The position numbers and the translations under genes were made by a program. This document shows positions 60,977 to 64,000 of a DNA stretch of 64,000 bases, in pieces. This DNA comes from Flavobacteriales bacterium UBA6693. Lineage in GTDB: Bacteria; Bacteroidota; Bacteroidia; Flavobacteriales; Weeksellaceae. The DNA lies in NCBI GenBank assembly GCA_002454815.1, contig DKJL01000013.1, positions 43,592-107,591 on the forward strand, written 5' to 3'. The notes beneath the pieces are model-generated. The model had not been told where the DNA came from and ran no database searches. It saw nothing but the letters and a program-made list of their open reading frames with translations. Every line of letters begins with the position of its first letter. Within the stretch, counting starts at the first letter, position 1.

Positions 60977-61423
60977 CTATTTCTTTAATCGCATTTCGAG
61001 ATATTTGCTCGTAAACCCCAGTTTTTCGTACAGATGGCGCGCCGGATTATCGGGTTCACAGTGCAGCGCCATATCACCATCTGCCTGCTCGATCGCAGCC
61101 TGCATCAGCTTTTTGCCTACGCCTTTGCCACGCATATTTTTATCCGTCGCGATATATACCAGAATATTTTCCGGGATATAGCTTACCATGCCGGTTGTAT
61201 TTACCACCACGGCGCCGGCAAGTTTATCCGTTTCTTCATCTTTTGCCATAAGAACCAGGCCACCCGGCTTGTTATCTTTTCCCAAAGCATAATCAATCGC
61301 TTTCTGGATATCACTGCTGGGATCGCCGTACTGTTCCAGATTTTTAAATAAAAACGTCACAATCTGCGAAAGTGTTTTTTCTTCGGGTTGATTTTCAGGC
61401 GTGTAAGTAGTAATTTTAATCAT
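60977..61423 (-). CDS. GNAT-family N-acetyltransferase
   Basis: 148 aa. The acetyl-CoA loop is MRGKGVGKKLMQ after YIATDKN, with the C-terminal NPARHLYEKLGFTSKYLEM as in most GNAT enzymes. It sits directly between the universal stress protein gene (10-nt gap) and the racemase gene (1-nt gap), so it may act on the same amino acid as the racemase. That link is only by position. Confidence 0.92.
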   Translation of the reverse strand: MIKITTYTPENQPEEKTLSQIVTFLFKNLEQYGDPSSDIQKAIDYALGKDNKPGGLVLMAKDEETDKLAGAVVVNTTGMVSYIPENILVYIATDKNMRGKGVGKKLMQAAIEQADGDMALHCEPDNPARHLYEKLGFTSKYLEMRLKK

Positions 61424-61433
61424 AAAATATTTT

Positions 61434-62333
61434 TTATCCGTGCACCGGCAAAGACAGGTCGTAGCCCGTCAAAGGAGTGTCCGAATCTTTAATTAATTTT
61501 GGTTTAACGATCAGCAGAGGGACTTTGGTACCATTGATCACTTTTTTAAAAAAGTTTTCGCCCATAAATGATTTCCAGGAATTTTCGTCCTGGTCGGCCA
61601 ACATAATAATATCGCTGTCGTCGTTTTCTGCAGTTTCTACGATTACGTTTGCATTGTCATCGGCCAACTTAAATTCGGAAACGTAAGCGGCGGATTTCAG
61701 CATCAGCATTTTACGCATTTCAATGTAAGCTGCGCGCACTGCGGCAACACGGTTGGAATCTCCCACGCCGAGCAGATTGATGCCGCCTTCATTTTTTTCC
61801 GCCAATAACAGAGAAAGTTCCGCTTTCTGATGCAGTTCGTTTTCAACGCGAACCGGAAATAATATTTTCTTGAACGTAGATTTTTGGAAGTCCTGTGGCA
61901 CCAGTAAAACCGATGCGGCCGCATGGAGCATCATGCTGTATGAGTTTGATCCTAAGATAAATTCTTTGACCGACTGACGCCCGGCCGTACCGACCACTAC
62001 CAGATCAACTCCGTGTGTCACTATCACTTCGTTGACGCTCTCAACCAAATTTTGTGCTGACAAGATCGTCTCGATATCTACCGCGTACTCATTTCTGACA
62101 CTTTCATGCAGCCGCTGAAGATGACTTTCGGCGCTGTCACGGTTCTGCTGCACGGTATCAGCACCAATCATCTGCTTGCCACCTCGGTCGATAACATACT
62201 GCGAGTGCACCGCATGCATAATTATAAGCTTCGCGTTATGACGCAACGCCATTTTTGCGGCCAGCGTCAACGCGTTTTTTGCCTTTGCCGAGAAGTCGGT
62301 CGGAACAAGAATAGTGCTGATTTTTGTAGTCAT
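61434..62333 (-). CDS. Universal stress protein, two Usp domains
   Basis: 299 aa. The first Usp domain (about 1-150) keeps the ATP-binding pattern G-x2-G-x9-G-S in GTAGRQSVKEFILGS. The second (about 155-285) is degenerate and lacks it. Tandem Usp proteins are common in Bacteroidetes. First gene of a likely Usp-GNAT-racemase-AraC unit. Cytoplasmic; the exact role is unknown. Confidence 0.93.
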   Translation of the reverse strand: MTTKISTILVPTDFSAKAKNALTLAAKMALRHNAKLIIMHAVHSQYVIDRGGKQMIGADTVQQNRDSAESHLQRLHESVRNEYAVDIETILSAQNLVESVNEVIVTHGVDLVVVGTAGRQSVKEFILGSNSYSMMLHAAASVLLVPQDFQKSTFKKILFPVRVENELHQKAELSLLLAEKNEGGINLLGVGDSNRVAAVRAAYIEMRKMLMLKSAAYVSEFKLADDNANVIVETAENDDSDIIMLADQDENSWKSFMGENFFKKVINGTKVPLLIVKPKLIKDSDTPLTGYDLSLPVHG

Positions 62334-62355
62334 TTAATTGAATATTGATCCAACA

Positions 62356-62363
62356 CAAATTTA
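62356..62363 (-). promoter_or_regulatory. -7 box of the universal stress protein unit
   Basis: TAAATTTG on the minus strand, 22 nt before the ATG at 62333. No clear -33 TTG, which could point to stress-specific control. Confidence 0.5.
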
Positions 62364-62578
62364 CGGCTATCCCACCGCACACAGTAGGTTAAAAAAACAC
62401 AAAAGTGGTCTTAATTATCTATTTGAGAAAACGCTTTAATACATTTATCAGTTTTAAGTATTGATTTTCACGCCAATAAAATTTGTTTTCCAAGCAGCGA
62501 CCTTCACAAACGGACTTGATTTATGTAAGAAATCGATTGTTTTATTCTAAAAGAAATCAGCGGCACTTTAGTTACCTT

Positions 62579-63094
62579 TTATACTTTCAGGCCACCTTCA
62601 ATGCCTCCATCTTCATTGTTACTGCCCGTTACCGCTGCAAAAGCCATTTTTGCCATCGCTATTACTTTGCTGTCTTTGGTTTCATAATAGTATCCGTCAT
62701 GAGCTTTAACACCGAGCACAGTAACGCGCGGATCGTCTTTACCTTCGAACCAGGCGTTGGCGAAATCCGACCAGTATTTATCGATCAGTTCCCGGTCTTT
62801 CGAAATCTTCGCATCTCCGCTCAGAAAAACATATTCATATGAACTGTTGTTCATAAAATAGAGATGAACCCTGGGGTCGGCCGTGATATTTTCGTTGTGC
62901 TGGCTTTCCGAAGAGCTGATGAACCACAGTGTGCCGTCTTCATCAACTTCCTGCAAAGTCATTGGCACGCTGTGCGCATCGCGTCCGACGTTGGTCGTAA
63001 AAAAGCAGGTTCGCGCCTCTTCCGCCAATTTTTTAATTTTTTCAATCGCTTCCTTTCCGGAAAGATCCTGATGTGGTGATTGTGCTTGTCCCAT
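62579..63094 (-). CDS. Pyridoxamine 5'-phosphate oxidase-like stress protein
   Basis: 171 aa from the ATG at 63094 (MGQAQSPHQDLSG); 17 further open codons have no support. Split-barrel flavin-binding fold of the general stress protein 26 type: GRDAHSVPMTLQEVD, TLWFISSSES, DPRVHLYF and FLSGDAKISKDRELI. Such proteins bind FMN/FAD and are stress-induced in other bacteria. Its start lies about 100 nt from the nearest -7 box. Confidence 0.9.
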   Translation of the reverse strand: MGQAQSPHQDLSGKEAIEKIKKLAEEARTCFFTTNVGRDAHSVPMTLQEVDEDGTLWFISSSESQHNENITADPRVHLYFMNNSSYEYVFLSGDAKISKDRELIDKYWSDFANAWFEGKDDPRVTVLGVKAHDGYYYETKDSKVIAMAKMAFAAVTGSNNEDGGIEGGLKV

Positions 63095-63194
63095 GAGATT
63101 TAATGTTATTGTGATTAAATTATTCTCAAACAATCTTTGGTCCAAACTGGCATTTTTAACCTTCGTTTAAATTTGAAAAGCTACTTGATACGAA

Positions 63195-63210
63195 AACAAA
63201 TATATTTGTT
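63195..63210. promoter_or_regulatory. Perfect 16-bp palindrome containing -7 boxes on both strands
   Basis: AACAAATATATTTGTT. Each strand reads TATATTTG. On the minus strand it is about 103 nt upstream of the PNPOx-like gene; on the plus strand nothing lies downstream except the 3' end of the DUF1810 gene. Confidence 0.45.
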
Positions 63211-63245
63211 CTAAACATCTTTTTCTGCGTTTCTTTTTATTTTTC

Positions 63246-63704
63246 TTAATTCTTCTTTGATCTTAAAATGATCTCCACCGTCGCCACGTCCGGTTTTCCG
63301 TCAAAAAAATGGTCGAGTGCGCGCTGGAACACCAGATATTTACTGTCGGAAAATTGGGGATTATTGTGCACCGCAAATTGAAACAAAGTCAAAGAGGAGC
63401 GAAATTTCAAATCGTCGGGATGACCGAAAAGTGCCGACGCGGATGAAGTGACTGTTTGAACCAAAGTAGCTTCCGTACTATTCAGCAAACGTTTCCCCAG
63501 AATGTGATGTTGCAGAAAGACTTGCGCTTCCGCCAGATCTTCCAACGTATAATACCGTGCAGTTTCAGAATGCCCCAGACCTGCAATTTGTGGAAAAATA
63601 TACCACATCCAGTGGCTCAGTTTCTTGCCGTTTGCGATTTCCTGCAGCGCCCGTGCATAGGATTCCTGCTGCGCGGTGACAAATCGTTCAAGGGGGTCGT
63701 CCAT
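63246..63704 (-). CDS. DUF1810 protein
   Basis: 152 aa. RFVTAQQESYARALQEIANG, KLSHWMWYIFPQIAGLG and SALFGHPDDLKFRSSLTLF are the conserved parts of DUF1810 (the calpastatin-like YbiA-neighbour family). Helical, cytoplasmic. The family has no known biochemical role. A single-gene unit. Confidence 0.92.
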   Translation of the reverse strand: MDDPLERFVTAQQESYARALQEIANGKKLSHWMWYIFPQIAGLGHSETARYYTLEDLAEAQVFLQHHILGKRLLNSTEATLVQTVTSSASALFGHPDDLKFRSSLTLFQFAVHNNPQFSDSKYLVFQRALDHFFDGKPDVATVEIILRSKKN

Positions 63705-63751
63705 AATTATCCTTTAATCTATCCCGCAGCAATCCGTATTCCATTAACCCT

Positions 63752-63796
63752 AAAGAGCAGGTTTGTATAAAATAGCGATGGTCTCCTGCTCTTTTT
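63752..63796 (+). terminator. Long-loop inverted repeat with T run
   Basis: AAAGAGCAGG, a 23-nt loop, CCTGCTCTTT, then TT. The 10-bp stem is perfect but the loop is long for a terminator, and no plus-strand gene precedes it. It could be a regulatory site for the next gene. Confidence 0.4.
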
Positions 63797-63808
63797 AAAG
63801 GCAATGAC

Positions 63809-63816
63809 TATCTTTG
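63809..63816 (+). promoter_or_regulatory. -7 box of the last gene in the window
   Basis: TATCTTTG, 28 nt before the ATG at 63845. Confidence 0.5.
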
Positions 63817-63844
63817 TGCCTTTAATTTTAACCGATGTTACCTT

Positions 63845-64000
63845 ATGCCAACCGATTTGTTTAATCCGTTTCAGGAAATGATTTTTGAGGAACAGTTTTG
63901 TTTTCTTACCGGAGATCTAACCACCGACAAAATGTCCGTATATCCCGAATGGTTACTGAATCATTTTAAATTTTGCGACGACCGTATTGAAATGATGGAT
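63845..64000 (+). CDS. Unidentified protein, N-terminal 52 codons (partial)
   Basis: The frame is open from the ATG to the window edge. It starts MPTDLFNPFQEMIFEEQFCF and contains VYPEWLLNHFKFCDD. The pattern (a Cys near residue 19, then a Trp/His-rich stretch) is reminiscent of HNH-nuclease-like proteins in flavobacteria, but the fragment is too short to assign. It has its own promoter box upstream. Confidence 0.7.
   Translation, partial: MPTDLFNPFQEMIFEEQFCFLTGDLTTDKMSVYPEWLLNHFKFCDDRIEMMD

Overview
The window looks like one chromosomal stretch of a flavobacterium, most likely of the Chryseobacterium/Kaistella group (Weeksellaceae). The evidence is the protein repertoire (GLPGLI protein, DUF4197, SDR-type threonine dehydrogenase, crtI-crtB-crtZ carotenoid set, C-terminally extended LysRS and L9), the near absence of Shine-Dalgarno sequences, and many copies of the Bacteroidetes promoter pattern TTG-N17-23-TAnnTTTG. 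The genus is an inference. I see no rRNA, tRNA, insertion sequence, prophage or CRISPR array.

Layout. 1-0.9 kb: the 3' end of a peptide deformylase gene, convergent with lipB. 1.1-7.9 kb: a complete trp operon on the minus strand (trpE-G-D-C-F-B-A), preceded by a promoter, an 18-codon leader peptide with three consecutive Trp codons, and a terminator hairpin, which is a classical attenuator. 8-14 kb: a small lipoprotein, lysS, gyrB, a DUF3298 lipoprotein and a lipid kinase. 14-22 kb: a carotenoid island. A MarR regulator, an ABC1 kinase and a TetR-like regulator lie on the minus strand; crtI, crtB, an unknown exported protein, crtZ, a SRPBCC protein and an SDR-DUF2867 protein lie on the plus strand. 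No lycopene cyclase is present. 22-28 kb: gamma-glutamyltransferase, threonine dehydrogenase, a ClC-type antiporter and the rpsF-rpsR-rplI operon.

28-35 kb: an FMN-binding glutamate-synthase-like protein, DUF4197, DUF493, a TIGR01777 oxidoreductase, then a minus-strand group (glutaminyl cyclase, lipoprotein, deoxynucleoside kinase, ArsC-like). 35-47 kb: M1 peptidase, an orphan membrane histidine kinase, PBP4-type carboxypeptidase, RelA/SpoT, NhaA, YihY/BrkB, RlmH and a second ABC1 kinase. 47-54 kb: a HipA-like kinase overlapping a DUF3037 gene, a UvrD-type helicase, a GLPGLI protein, and a PAS histidine kinase with a receiver protein that follows it in the same frame after one stop codon. 54-64 kb: secG, two GT2 glycosyltransferases, recR, a Cys-rich lipoprotein, pepD, AraC regulator, PLP racemase, GNAT, universal stress protein, PNPOx-like stress protein, DUF1810, and the start of an unidentified gene.

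Most of the window is ordinary housekeeping. The strongest signals beyond routine annotation are the complete trp attenuator with mutually exclusive hairpins, several promoters whose -7 box lies only 4-6 nt before the ATG (candidate leaderless mRNAs), the HipA-like/DUF3037 gene pair, the unknown exported protein inside the carotenoid operon, and three copies of an intergenic repeat with a variable palindromic core, one of them inside the trp operon.
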